A DNA stretch of 12,001 bases from DATKSS01 sp049582065 (GTDB lineage: Bacteria; Chloroflexota; Dormibacteria; Dormibacterales; Dormibacteraceae), in assembly GCA_049582065.1 (NCBI GenBank), contig JBAUTF010000059.1, forward strand, positions 1 through 12,001, written 5' to 3'. Position 1 is the first letter of the stretch; each line of letters starts with the position of its first letter. A program made the position numbers and the translations under genes. Below the pieces are notes generated by a model. That model was not told where the DNA came from. It worked only from the letters and a program-made list of their open reading frames with translations, and did no database searches. Shown one piece after another: positions 1-6,737 of the stretch.

Positions 1-76
1 CGATGAAGGTCGCCTCCTCTTTCGCGATCTCAGACCAGGTGTTCGTAATTCGACGCTTTGGGGTTCTGTTTGCCAT
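1..76 (-). CDS. N-terminus of an unidentified protein (partial, runs off the left edge)
   Basis: A minus-strand reading frame starts at ATG 76-74 and stays open for 25 codons to the window edge. The N-terminus is MANRTPKRRITNTWSEIAKE, basic at first and then Ser/Glu/Ala-rich. The start is well supported by an AAGGAGA Shine-Dalgarno on the minus strand at 90-84, seven bases upstream. The gene is divergent from the Mg2+ ATPase gene, so the two share the 77-274 intergenic region. The visible part matches no family I can name. The other small gene on this strand (3131-3409) also begins with a short basic stretch, but I see no real similarity between them. Existence is fairly sure; function is unknown. 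Confidence 0.6.
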   Translation of the reverse strand, partial: MANRTPKRRITNTWSEIAKEEATFI

Positions 77-83
77 TGGAATT

Positions 84-90
84 TCTCCTT
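84..90 (-). promoter_or_regulatory. Ribosome binding site of the partial left-edge gene
   Basis: On the minus strand this reads AAGGAGA, seven bases before the ATG at 76-74. It is the strongest evidence that the short open frame leaving the left edge is a real gene. Confidence 0.6.
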
Positions 91-225
91 GCCAATCTCT
101 TTCGCGGCCGTTGTTGGACCACGATCAACTCAACTGTGTAGCCAAGCAATCACCATGGCCAGTGCCGTTCGTCCTGCGTGTCGAGTGACAGTCGCAAGTC
201 CAGGGCAAGAAGTCGCAGCAATGGT

Positions 226-241
226 CCGGCATAAGGCCCTG
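226..241 (+). promoter_or_regulatory. Candidate operator upstream of the Mg2+ ATPase (GGCCCTG box)
   Basis: The sequence here is CCGGC-ATAA-GGCCC-TG. The right half, GGCCCTG, matches the element seen before several other genes in this window and begins 40 bases before the ATG at 275. The left half is a poor match to the GGGAC/GGGCC-like half-site of the better copies. A TATTGT at 253-258 could serve as a -10 element. This is inference from motif comparison only. Confidence 0.25.
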
Positions 242-258
242 TGATAGGCGGGTATTGT

Positions 259-263
259 GGAGG
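259..263 (+). promoter_or_regulatory. Ribosome binding site deciding the ATPase start
   Basis: GGAGG lies 11 bases before ATG 275, a slightly long spacing. The alternative GTG at 257 has no comparable purine-rich sequence upstream and overlaps this site, so ATG 275 is preferred. Confidence 0.5.
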
Positions 264-274
264 ATTCTTCGGAC

Positions 275-2941
275 ATGTCCGTTGTGCCGGTGAAATCCGG
301 TGAACCGGCCCCCACCTTGCTCGAGGCGGCAAGCCTGCCGGCCGGCGAGGTGCTTTCCCGCCTGGGCAGCTCGGTCGAAGGGCTGTCGCCTGCAGAAGCA
401 GCGCACCGTCTGACCGTCGTCGGTCCGAACGCAATCCGCAGCCATGACGTCCGAGCGCTCGCGATCCTCGGACGTCAGCTTCGCAATCCGCTTCTCATCC
501 TGTTGGGCGGGGCTACGCTCATCTCTTTTCTGGTGGGTGAGCACACCGACGCGATCATCATCCTCGCGATCGTCGGCCTGAGCGTCGGACTCGGTTTCTT
601 CAACGAGTACCGCTCGGAGCGTGTGATCGAAGCGTTGCACGCGAGCATTCGCCATCGATCGCTGGTCATGAGAGGCGGTCAGTCGATGGCCGTCGATGTG
701 ACCGAGCTGGTCCCAGGCGATGTCGTGCTGCTGCGCCCCGGCGACCTCGTGCCCGCGGACTTGAGGCTGATCGATGCTCGTGAGCTCGAGTGCGACCAGG
801 CGGTGCTCACGGGCGAACCGATGCCCAAGTCCAAAGGCTCGGAGCCGGAATCAGATCCATCCGTGGGCGAGCTGGGCCTTCGCTGTGCCGCCTACATGGG
901 AACCACCGTACGTGGCGGGGCAGGCTCCGGCGTGGTGGTGTCGAGCGGACCCGCCACAGTTTTCGGCAAGATCGCGCTCAGGCTCGGCGAGCGGCAGCCG
1001 GAAACCGCGTTTCAGCGAGGGCTCCGCAGCTTCTCAATCCTCCTGGTCTGGGTAACCGGCTTTCTCGCTGGAGGCATCTTCATCGCCAACTCATTGCTCG
1101 GTCGCCCGGTCCTCGAATCCGCCCTGTTCTCTCTCGCGATCGCTGTGGGATTGACCCCGCAGCTGCTCCCCGCCATCGTCTCGGTGAGCCTCGCCTCCGG
1201 CGCGCGAAACCTCGCGCGCAAGAGAGTTGTGGTCAAGCGGCTGATCAGCATCGAGGACCTGGGCAACATCGAGGTCCTCTTCACTGACAAGACCGGCACC
1301 CTGACCGAAGGCCGGATCACCTTTCAGAAGGCCATCGACCCAGGCGGAGAGCCGGACGCCGAGGTGCTCAAGCTCGGCCTGCTGTGCGCGGCAGGAGCTA
1401 ATGTCGACCCGGCCGCTTCAGGGAACACGCTCGATGCCGCGCTGCTCGAGGCCGGGGTCGCGGCCCCCGAGTACCGGCACCTGGACAACCTCCCATTCGA
1501 CCACGAGCGCCGCATGATGTCGGCCCTCGTCGCTGCGCCTGACGGTTCGATGACGCTGATCACCAAGGGCGCGCCGGAATCCGTCCTCGAACGCTGCGGC
1601 CCGCCTGCCGCCACGAGCCACTCGACCCTGGAGGGGCAGTTCTCAGCCGGGGCGCGGGTGATCGCCGTGGCGACCAGGGCCTGGCAGGGAGCGCCGCAGT
1701 GCTCCCTCACCGACGAACGCGACCTCGAGCTGAAGGGATTCCTCACTTTCCTCGACGCACCCAAAGCCGATGCCGCCGAGGCGCTCGACCAGCTGAAGCG
1801 GCTCGGTGTCGAGGTCAAGATCGTGACCGGGGACAACCCGGTCGTGGCTCAGACGGTCTGCCGCCTTCTCGGCCTTGACCACGGCGAAAGCATCACGGGG
1901 CCCGAGCTCGACCAGCTCAGCGACCAGAAGCTCCTCGAACGTCTTCCTCGTACCGGCATCTTCGCCCGCGTGTCACCGGACCAGAAGTCCAGGATCATCA
2001 CCGCCCAGCGCAGCCTCGGCAGGGACGTGGGATTTCTCGGCGACGGGGTCAATGACGCCGTCGCGCTTCGGGACGCCGACGTGGGCATCTCCGTGGACAC
2101 CGGCAGCGAGGTTGCCAAGGACGCCGCAGACATCGTCCTGCTCGGCAAAGACCTCGGCATCCTCGCCGGTGGCGTCCTTGAAGGCCGCCGAATCTTCTCC
2201 AACACCATGAAGTACGTCTTGATGGGTACGTCGTCGAACTTCGGCAACATGTTCAGCGCCGCGGGTGGTTCGCTGCTCCTCAACTTCCTACCCATGACGC
2301 CAACGCAGGTTCTGCTCAACAACCTGATCTACGACGCTGGCGAGATGACGATCCCCACCGACACAGTCGATGCCGAGCTCCTGGAGCGGCCGGCGCAATG
2401 GGACATCCGCATGATTCGCCGGTTCATGATCTTCTTCGGACCCATCAGCTCGATCTTCGATTTCGCCACCTTCGGCGTGATGCTGTTCATCTTTCATGCG
2501 CGCGGCAGCCTGTTCCAGACAGCCTGGTTCACCGAGTCGCTCGCGACTCAAAGCCTGGTCATATTCGCGATCAGGACAAGACGCGTTCCCTTCTTCCGCA
2601 GCCGGCCCGGCCTAGCGCTGACAGCCGGCACGCTGGGGTCGGTGGCGGTCGCCGTCGCGCTTCCGTTCACGCCGCTTGCTTCCCTGTTCGGCTTCACGGC
2701 GCTTCCCGGCAGCTTCCTGGCCATCCTGGGCTTGATGGTGGTGATCTACCTGACGCTCGTGGAGCTCGGCAAGAACCTCTTCTTCAAACGTCTTCCGGTG
2801 CGACCCCGGCTTCCGGTGGAGCGCTGGGAGCTCACGCCGACACTTCAGACGGTGGAGAGGTTCGCTTCCCGATGGACTGTCGGGTCCAGGTTAGGGCGCA
2901 GGAGCCAGGGCGCGCGCAAGCCCAAGATCACCACCGCCTGA
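275..2941 (+). CDS. mgtA: Magnesium-translocating P-type ATPase (MgtA/MgtB type, P3B)
   Basis: This is an inner-membrane P-type ATPase that would use ATP to import Mg2+. From ATG 275 it has 888 residues, the usual family length (an in-frame GTG at 257 adds six). The order is: N-terminal cation-ATPase domain (LSPAEAAHRL); M1-M2 around residues 65-110; actuator motif TGEP at 179-182; M3-M4 ending in LTPQLLP; phosphorylation motif DKTGTLTEG with Asp338; nucleotide-binding KGAPE at 431-435; hinge GDGVND at 589-594; and six C-terminal membrane segments. MgtA-specific blocks include ARKRVVVKRL before the DKTGT motif, NNLIYDAGEMTIPTD in M6, and SSIFDFATF and WFTESLATQSLVI in M7-M8. M4 has Gln296 where MgtA proteins I recall have Glu (TPEMLP). 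It is a monocistronic plus-strand gene. Another cation specificity cannot be excluded, but the subclass is clear. Confidence 0.93.
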   Translation: MSVVPVKSGEPAPTLLEAASLPAGEVLSRLGSSVEGLSPAEAAHRLTVVGPNAIRSHDVRALAILGRQLRNPLLILLGGATLISFLVGEHTDAIIILAIVGLSVGLGFFNEYRSERVIEALHASIRHRSLVMRGGQSMAVDVTELVPGDVVLLRPGDLVPADLRLIDARELECDQAVLTGEPMPKSKGSEPESDPSVGELGLRCAAYMGTTVRGGAGSGVVVSSGPATVFGKIALRLGERQPETAFQRGLRSFSILLVWVTGFLAGGIFIANSLLGRPVLESALFSLAIAVGLTPQLLPAIVSVSLASGARNLARKRVVVKRLISIEDLGNIEVLFTDKTGTLTEGRITFQKAIDPGGEPDAEVLKLGLLCAAGANVDPAASGNTLDAALLEAGVAAPEYRHLDNLPFDHERRMMSALVAAPDGSMTLITKGAPESVLERCGPPAATSHSTLEGQFSAGARVIAVATRAWQGAPQCSLTDERDLELKGFLTFLDAPKADAAEALDQLKRLGVEVKIVTGDNPVVAQTVCRLLGLDHGESITGPELDQLSDQKLLERLPRTGIFARVSPDQKSRIITAQRSLGRDVGFLGDGVNDAVALRDADVGISVDTGSEVAKDAADIVLLGKDLGILAGGVLEGRRIFSNTMKYVLMGTSSNFGNMFSAAGGSLLLNFLPMTPTQVLLNNLIYDAGEMTIPTDTVDAELLERPAQWDIRMIRRFMIFFGPISSIFDFATFGVMLFIFHARGSLFQTAWFTESLATQSLVIFAIRTRRVPFFRSRPGLALTAGTLGSVAVAVALPFTPLASLFGFTALPGSFLAILGLMVVIYLTLVELGKNLFFKRLPVRPRLPVERWELTPTLQTVERFASRWTVGSRLGRRSQGARKPKITTA

Positions 2942-2964
2942 TCTCGTCCCGCACTGCCTACTGG

Positions 2965-2980
2965 CCCGGCATTTGCCGGG
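2965..2980 (+). terminator. Hairpin after the Mg2+ ATPase gene (possible terminator)
   Basis: CCCGGC at 2965-2970 and GCCGGG at 2975-2980 form a perfect 6-bp GC stem around the loop ATTT, 24 bases after the ATPase stop. No U-tract follows, so an intrinsic-terminator role is uncertain. It lies between the ATPase gene and the 3' end of the convergent small basic gene. Confidence 0.35.
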
Positions 2981-3130
2981 GCTAAAGCCGCGTGGCCCGG
3001 CGCCGACCACCGCGCGTGGTTTGGGAGAATGAAGACAGGCCGCCTCGATTCAAGAGGTCTAATCACGCGCTCAGGCGGGTTCGCTGACGGCGCCGGCCAT
3101 CAGCGAACCGTCATAGGGATTCAAGCGGCT

Positions 3131-3409
3131 CTAAGCGGCGTGCTTCGCGGGCCGTCGCGCCGCAACATGCTTGCGCGTCGTGCGGTGTGCGTGCGTGGCC
3201 TTGGTGACGGTCACGCGCTTCGGTGCGTGGCGTGCGAGCTGCTCAGTCAAGTTCTCGATCAGGCCGCGCAGCAGGTCGCGCTGGGTTTCGACGAAACGTT
3301 CGGCGAGCTCGTAAGCGGCAGAGATTGCAGCCGCCGGGGACCGCTGAGTCTTGATCTTCTTGACGACTGCCTTGTGACGGATGGGTCGCTTTGCGACTTT
3401 GGTTGCCAT
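3131..3409 (-). CDS. Small Lys/Arg/Ala-rich protein with a central amphipathic helix
   Basis: This is a 92-residue protein on the minus strand. ATG 3409 is chosen because AAGGAGG lies five bases upstream (3421-3415); the frame is open 17 codons further but without such a site. It has three parts: a basic N-terminus (MATKVAKRPIRHKAVVKKIK), a predicted helical centre of about 35 residues with regular hydrophobic/charged spacing (ISAAYELAERFVETQRDLL and onward), and a tail rich in His, Arg, Lys, Ala and Thr ending in RRPAKHAA. The tail resembles histone-H1-like or nucleoid-associated tails, and the centre resembles short phasin-like helices. Both comparisons are by composition only and I do not recognise the family. 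It is divergent from the nicotinate phosphoribosyltransferase gene and convergent with the ATPase gene. A DNA-, RNA- or polyphosphate-binding role is speculation. Confidence 0.65.
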   Translation of the reverse strand: MATKVAKRPIRHKAVVKKIKTQRSPAAAISAAYELAERFVETQRDLLRGLIENLTEQLARHAPKRVTVTKATHAHRTTRKHVAARRPAKHAA

Positions 3410-3414
3410 GAGGT

Positions 3415-3421
3415 CCTCCTT
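3415..3421 (-). promoter_or_regulatory. Ribosome binding site of the small basic protein
   Basis: This reads AAGGAGG on the minus strand, five bases before ATG 3409-3407. It fixes the start and supports this strand over the overlapping plus-strand open frame. Confidence 0.6.
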
Positions 3422-3526
3422 GTCAAACGGACTGGGGCGATCATCGCGACCGCCACTCAATGCAACTGTGTCGCGTCGGTCTCTCCGAAGCTAGAGTCGT
3501 TCGCCTCACCTGCTCAGTGCCAGACG

Positions 3527-3541
3527 TGAGCTCGCGGCCCG
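3527..3541 (+). promoter_or_regulatory. Weak GGCCC box upstream of nicotinate phosphoribosyltransferase
   Basis: The sequence is TGAGC-TCGC-GGCCC-G, with GGCCC starting 37 bases before ATG 3573. This is close to the spacing seen for the ATPase, rtcB and hibernation-factor genes. The left half matches poorly and the T after GGCCC is missing, so this is the least convincing member of the set. Confidence 0.15.
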
Positions 3542-3572
3542 CGGCGATGTGCCACGCTCATGGCATGCGAGC

Positions 3573-4931
3573 ATGAACGCGCTGCTCACCGACCTGTATG
3601 AGCTGAACATGGTCGCCAGCTACATGCGCCGTGGCATGAACAAGCCGGCGACTTTCAGCCTCGTCGTCCGAAGGCTGCCTGAGAGCCGCGGCTTTCTCGT
3701 CGCCGCGGGGGTCGAGTCGTGCCTCGACTTCCTGGAAGGCCTGCGGTTCGAGGAGCGCGACCTTCACTACCTGCGCGACCAGCTCGGATTCAAGGCAGCC
3801 GACCTCGATGCGTTCCGGCGTTTGCGCTTCACGGGCGACGTATGGGCGATCCCCGAAGGACGCATCGCGTTTGCGGGCGAGCCGCTGGTCGAGGTCACCG
3901 CCCCGCTGCCCGAAGCCCAGCTGATCGAGACCTACCTGCTCAACCAGGTGACTTTCGAAACGACGATAGCGAGCAAGGCAGCGAGGTGCGTCATCGCCGC
4001 CGCCGGACGGGACCTGGTCGACTTTTCGTTCCGCCGCACGCAAGGCATAGAGGCGGGGCTCGACGTGGCCCGGCTCTCGGCGATGGTTGGATTCGGCGCC
4101 ACCAGCAACGTTGAGGCGGCGCGCCGGTTCGGACTGCTGGCGGCCGGCACCATGGCGCACTCATACGTCGAAGCCTTCTCGAGCCAGGCCGATGCTTTCC
4201 GGGCATTTGCTCAAGACTTTCCCGGCCGTGCGACTTTCCTGGTCGACACCTACGACACCATCGGCGGCGTCAAAGACGCGATCGCAGTGATCAAGGAGCT
4301 CGGCCTGGCCGGCGGCCTCGGCATCCGGCTTGACAGCGGCAACCTGGACGACCTGGCTCGACTAAGTCGAAGGTTGCTCGACCGCGCCGGCCTACCGCAT
4401 GTACGCATCCTTGCGAGCGGTGGGTTGGACGAGCTGGAGATCGACGACCTGGTGCGGGCCGGCGCGCCCATAGACGCATTTGGGATCGGCACCAGGATGG
4501 GCGTGTCAGCCGACCACCCGTACCTTGACACTGCTTACAAGCTCGTCCGTTATGCGGACCGGCCGGTCATGAAGCTATCGCGCGGAAAGGTCACTTTCCC
4601 AGGCCGCAAGCAGGTCTTTCGACGGCGGCGGCCTTTCGGAGACATGGTCGGTCTGTTCGACGAGGCGGCGCCCGCGAGACATCAGCCGCTACTGGAGCCC
4701 CTGATGATCGGCGGGCGGAGGTCGAACGCGCACGCCGCGGTCGCCGAGTCCCGCCGGCGCTTCGAGGAGGACCTCTCCATCCTGCCCGTCGCCGCGCGTG
4801 ATCTGCGCTCGCCCCAACCGCCCTCGGTGCGTTTCTCGCCGGAGCTGCGGCAGCTGTCGGCCGAGACGCGACGAGAGCTGACGAGCAAGCTTCGTCCTCA
4901 TGGTCATCGAACGGGCAATCTGAAAACCTGA
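3573..4931 (+). CDS. pncB: Nicotinate phosphoribosyltransferase (NAD salvage)
   Basis: A cytosolic enzyme joining nicotinate and PRPP to give nicotinate mononucleotide, the entry step of the Preiss-Handler NAD salvage pathway. From ATG 3573 it has 452 residues, normal for the family. The N-terminus ALLTDLYELNMVASYMRRG is the characteristic NAPRTase start. Further blocks are RTQGIEAG, GATSNVEAARRFG and GTMAHSYVEAF, with His196 at the position of the regulatory phospho-His of characterised NAPRTases. TFLVDTYDT, then GIRLDSGNL (Asp254), ILASGGLDE and DAFGIGTRMGVSADHPYLD form the phosphoribosyl-binding core. A GTG at 3549 would add eight residues, but the conserved start lies at the ATG; no strong ribosome site is visible. 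It is divergent from the small basic gene. The family is close to M. tuberculosis PncB2, a DosR-regulated paralogue (knowledge, not computed). Confidence 0.95.
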   Translation: MNALLTDLYELNMVASYMRRGMNKPATFSLVVRRLPESRGFLVAAGVESCLDFLEGLRFEERDLHYLRDQLGFKAADLDAFRRLRFTGDVWAIPEGRIAFAGEPLVEVTAPLPEAQLIETYLLNQVTFETTIASKAARCVIAAAGRDLVDFSFRRTQGIEAGLDVARLSAMVGFGATSNVEAARRFGLLAAGTMAHSYVEAFSSQADAFRAFAQDFPGRATFLVDTYDTIGGVKDAIAVIKELGLAGGLGIRLDSGNLDDLARLSRRLLDRAGLPHVRILASGGLDELEIDDLVRAGAPIDAFGIGTRMGVSADHPYLDTAYKLVRYADRPVMKLSRGKVTFPGRKQVFRRRRPFGDMVGLFDEAAPARHQPLLEPLMIGGRRSNAHAAVAESRRRFEEDLSILPVAARDLRSPQPPSVRFSPELRQLSAETRRELTSKLRPHGHRTGNLKT

Positions 4932-4958
4932 CCGTCGCGCCCGAACTCGCCGAACGCA

Positions 4959-4975
4959 AACCGTACCGGACGGTT
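4959..4975 (+). terminator. Weak stem-loop after nicotinate phosphoribosyltransferase
   Basis: AACCGT and ACGGTT form a perfect 6-bp stem around the loop ACCGG, 27 bases past the stop codon. No U-tract follows. The 4932-5159 region separates two convergent genes and holds nothing else that I can identify; open frames across it have no recognisable product. Confidence 0.2.
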
Positions 4976-5159
4976 CTGGATCCGGTGGGTCCCGGCCAAC
5001 GCATGACCAATGGCCCTGGCTGTCTGCTGCCCGATGAGCGACGCTGAGACTGGTCCCTGGGAGTTGATGGGCGACGGTCGGGGCTGACCCCCATGAAGGG
5101 AGGGATGCTTGAACCGGAAACCCACGACTGACCCGGGGACCAGTTGTTTTTCTGGGCCA

Positions 5160-5855
5160 TCATGCCGTCCCATCCTCCGCTCGTCCTTGCCGTCGGAAGG
5201 GCAGGTCGAGGACCAGGAACAGGACCGCACCGATCACGGCAGCCGGCGCCAGGTACCACGGCCATGCTCCGAGGAGGTCGAGCGGGGTGGGGCTGGGGGG
5301 CTTGGCCCTCAGGTACATGTAGTTGGCGCCGGTCACTGCGTCGACGAGCCCGACCAGCGCCGTGTATCCAATCGTGATCATCGCCACTCGAACAATCGCA
5401 AGACGTCTCGGCGGCTGCCTCAGGCCTATGACGAGCACGAGCGCGGCCATCACCTCTCCACCGTGCACGACGTAGTACTGAAAGAACAGAAAGGTCGGGA
5501 AATGCTGCGGCAGGTCCGGCGTGAGCAACGCCTGTGCGCTGCCGGCCAAAGCCCAGAAGTAGGTGAGCTCGACAAGCACGGGCCGGCGGAGCCAGAGGGC
5601 GAGAGCGGCGATCAGAACCGTGATGTCGCAGATCTGGAGGGGCAGCGCGTCGGCGAGGTCAAACGCGCGGATGCCCCGTGACAGAAGGTAGGCCCACCAA
5701 CCCAATTCGGCGGCGACGAGCACGATGGCCAGTGTTCGGCAGCCGGCCTCGATCCACAGGCCTGGAAACCGCCGGGCGGAGACGACGGCGCCAAGCACCG
5801 ACAGGGCCAACACGGCGAGCGTGACCAGGTGCTCGGACGAGAAGAGCCCGGTCAA
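5160..5855 (-). CDS. YwaF/TIGR02206-family integral membrane protein
   Basis: A 231-residue, very hydrophobic protein with about six or seven membrane segments and no enzyme motifs. Family-typical blocks can be read in order: FSSEHL at the start, ALPLQICDITVLIAALALWL, YFWALAGSAQALLTPDLP with FPTFLFFQYYVVHGG, GANYMYLRAKP, and LLGAWPWYLAP near the end, followed by a charged tail. These match the TIGR02206 (YwaF) family as I know it; its function is unknown. The start is TTG 5855, because an in-frame stop lies a few codons upstream and the family N-terminus begins here. That TTG overlaps the TGA of the preceding small ORF (TTGA), suggesting translational coupling. It is the last gene of the minus-strand hydrolase operon. 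Confidence 0.85.
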   Translation of the reverse strand: MTGLFSSEHLVTLAVLALSVLGAVVSARRFPGLWIEAGCRTLAIVLVAAELGWWAYLLSRGIRAFDLADALPLQICDITVLIAALALWLRRPVLVELTYFWALAGSAQALLTPDLPQHFPTFLFFQYYVVHGGEVMAALVLVIGLRQPPRRLAIVRVAMITIGYTALVGLVDAVTGANYMYLRAKPPSPTPLDLLGAWPWYLAPAAVIGAVLFLVLDLPFRRQGRAEDGTA

Positions 5856-6007
5856 CCTTCGGCAACCGGCTCAACGGGGTAGAGCATCTCCGTCCACGGG
5901 TCAGCCGGCCGGCTCGAGAGACAGAGCAGGCATGGGTCGCGCGAGAAGCCGGAGGTGAAGCGAACGAAGGAGGCCCAGGTCAGAATCGCAGGCGGTCGCG
6001 GCGGCAT
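5852..6007 (-). CDS. Putative 51-residue protein with a CxxC, coupled to the YwaF-like gene
   Basis: An open frame runs from ATG 6007 to TGA 5854-5852 in the gap between the phosphoribosyltransferase and the YwaF-like gene. It begins 19 bases after the former stops, and its stop overlaps the next start (TTGA). The product starts MPPRPPAILTWASFVRFTSG and continues with FSRDPCLLCLSSRP, giving one Cys-x-x-Cys, then an acidic end. Third codon positions are mostly G or C, as in real genes here. No strong ribosome site precedes it and I know no family. Evidence for it is position, overlap and codon use; it could still be an untranslated spacer. Confidence 0.4.
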   Translation of the reverse strand: MPPRPPAILTWASFVRFTSGFSRDPCLLCLSSRPADPWTEMLYPVEPVAEG

Positions 6008-6026
6008 GAACCGATGATCGCTCGCT

Positions 6027-6737
6027 CTAGCCGGTCCTTGCTTTCGGCTGCGTGGTCCATGTGACCTGTTCGAGCAGCTGTCGCACCTCCTCGTCGGTGG
6101 TCTGACGGAACTCGTCGTACCACTCACCGACGGCGAAGAATTCCGGTGACTCGATCACGCATTCGAGCCGGTCCACCAGATGAGCGAGCGACCTGCAGGT
6201 CGACGTGGCGCCCACCGGCACGGCGACCACGATCGATGCCGGTTGGCGCCGTCCCAGGGCAGTGACGGCAGCTCGCATCGTCGATCCGGTGGCAAGGCCA
6301 TCGTCCACCACGACCACTGTTCGTCCACGCGGGTCGACCGGAGGCCGGCCGCCCCGAAACACGCGCTCCCGCCGTTCCAGCTCCTCCAGCTCACGGGCGG
6401 CCACGAGGTCGATCACCTGCTCCGGCACCTCGATCTCGCCGAGCACGCGCTCGTTGAGGACGCGAACGCCTCCGGATGCGATTGCGCCCATCGCGAGCTC
6501 TTCCGCTCCCGGGACGCCGAGCTTGCGGACCACGATCACGTCGAGCGGTGCCAGCAGGGCTCGGGCGACCTCGTATGCGACCGGCACGCCACCGCGCGGA
6601 ATCCCGAGGACCAGCAGGTCATGTCGCCCCGCCAGGTCCGACAGCCGGCGAGCGAGGTGACGGCCCGCGTCCTCGCGGTCGCGAAAACGTTCCGGAGACT
6701 CCAGCGAGTCGGCGGCCAGGCCGGTCATGGTTGTCAC
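6027..6737 (-). CDS. PRPP-type phosphoribosyltransferase
   Basis: A type I phosphoribosyltransferase-fold protein of 236 residues (GTG 6737; an in-frame ATG at 6728 would remove three). The PRPP-binding signature VVVVDDGLATGSTM is at about residues 141-154, with Asp145-Asp146. Earlier blocks LLVLGIPRGGVPVAYEVARAL and VIVVRKLGVPGAEELAMGAI are typical of the family of stand-alone or hydrolase-fused phosphoribosyltransferases of unknown substrate. Its start overlaps the hydrolase stop as GTGA, so the two are translationally coupled on one transcript. In M. tuberculosis Rv0571c I recall the same two domains in one polypeptide, supporting a joint function. The substrate base is unknown, and some members of this fold are regulatory rather than catalytic. 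Confidence 0.88.
   Translation of the reverse strand: MTTMTGLAADSLESPERFRDREDAGRHLARRLSDLAGRHDLLVLGIPRGGVPVAYEVARALLAPLDVIVVRKLGVPGAEELAMGAIASGGVRVLNERVLGEIEVPEQVIDLVAARELEELERRERVFRGGRPPVDPRGRTVVVVDDGLATGSTMRAAVTALGRRQPASIVVAVPVGATSTCRSLAHLVDRLECVIESPEFFAVGEWYDEFRQTTDEEVRQLLEQVTWTTQPKARTG

Noticed and set aside
275..2941. Calling the ATPase a strict CtpF (Ca2+-type, P2A) orthologue to complete the DosR parallel
   Set aside because: The M4, M6 and M7-M8 blocks match the MgtA/MgtB subclass rather than CtpF, so only functional resemblance is claimed.
3029..3529. A 166-codon plus-strand open frame over the small basic gene
   Set aside because: It has no recognisable domain and odd Cys/Leu/Arg composition. 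The opposite strand has a strong AAGGAGG site and a coherent basic-helix-basic protein.
5012..5017. GGCCCT with a GAC half-site (ATGAC-CAAT-GGCCC-T, 5003-5017) as another operator
   Set aside because: It lies between two convergent genes, where no promoter is expected. It also shows that such words occur by chance in this DNA.
4591..5265. Minus-strand open frames over the end of nicotinate phosphoribosyltransferase and the 4932-5159 gap
   Set aside because: They are mostly antisense to a well-conserved enzyme and Arg/Pro/Ser-rich. One frame has a plausible-looking stretch (ARAIGHALAGTHRIQNRP), but it lacks its own start or ribosome site and I could match it to nothing.
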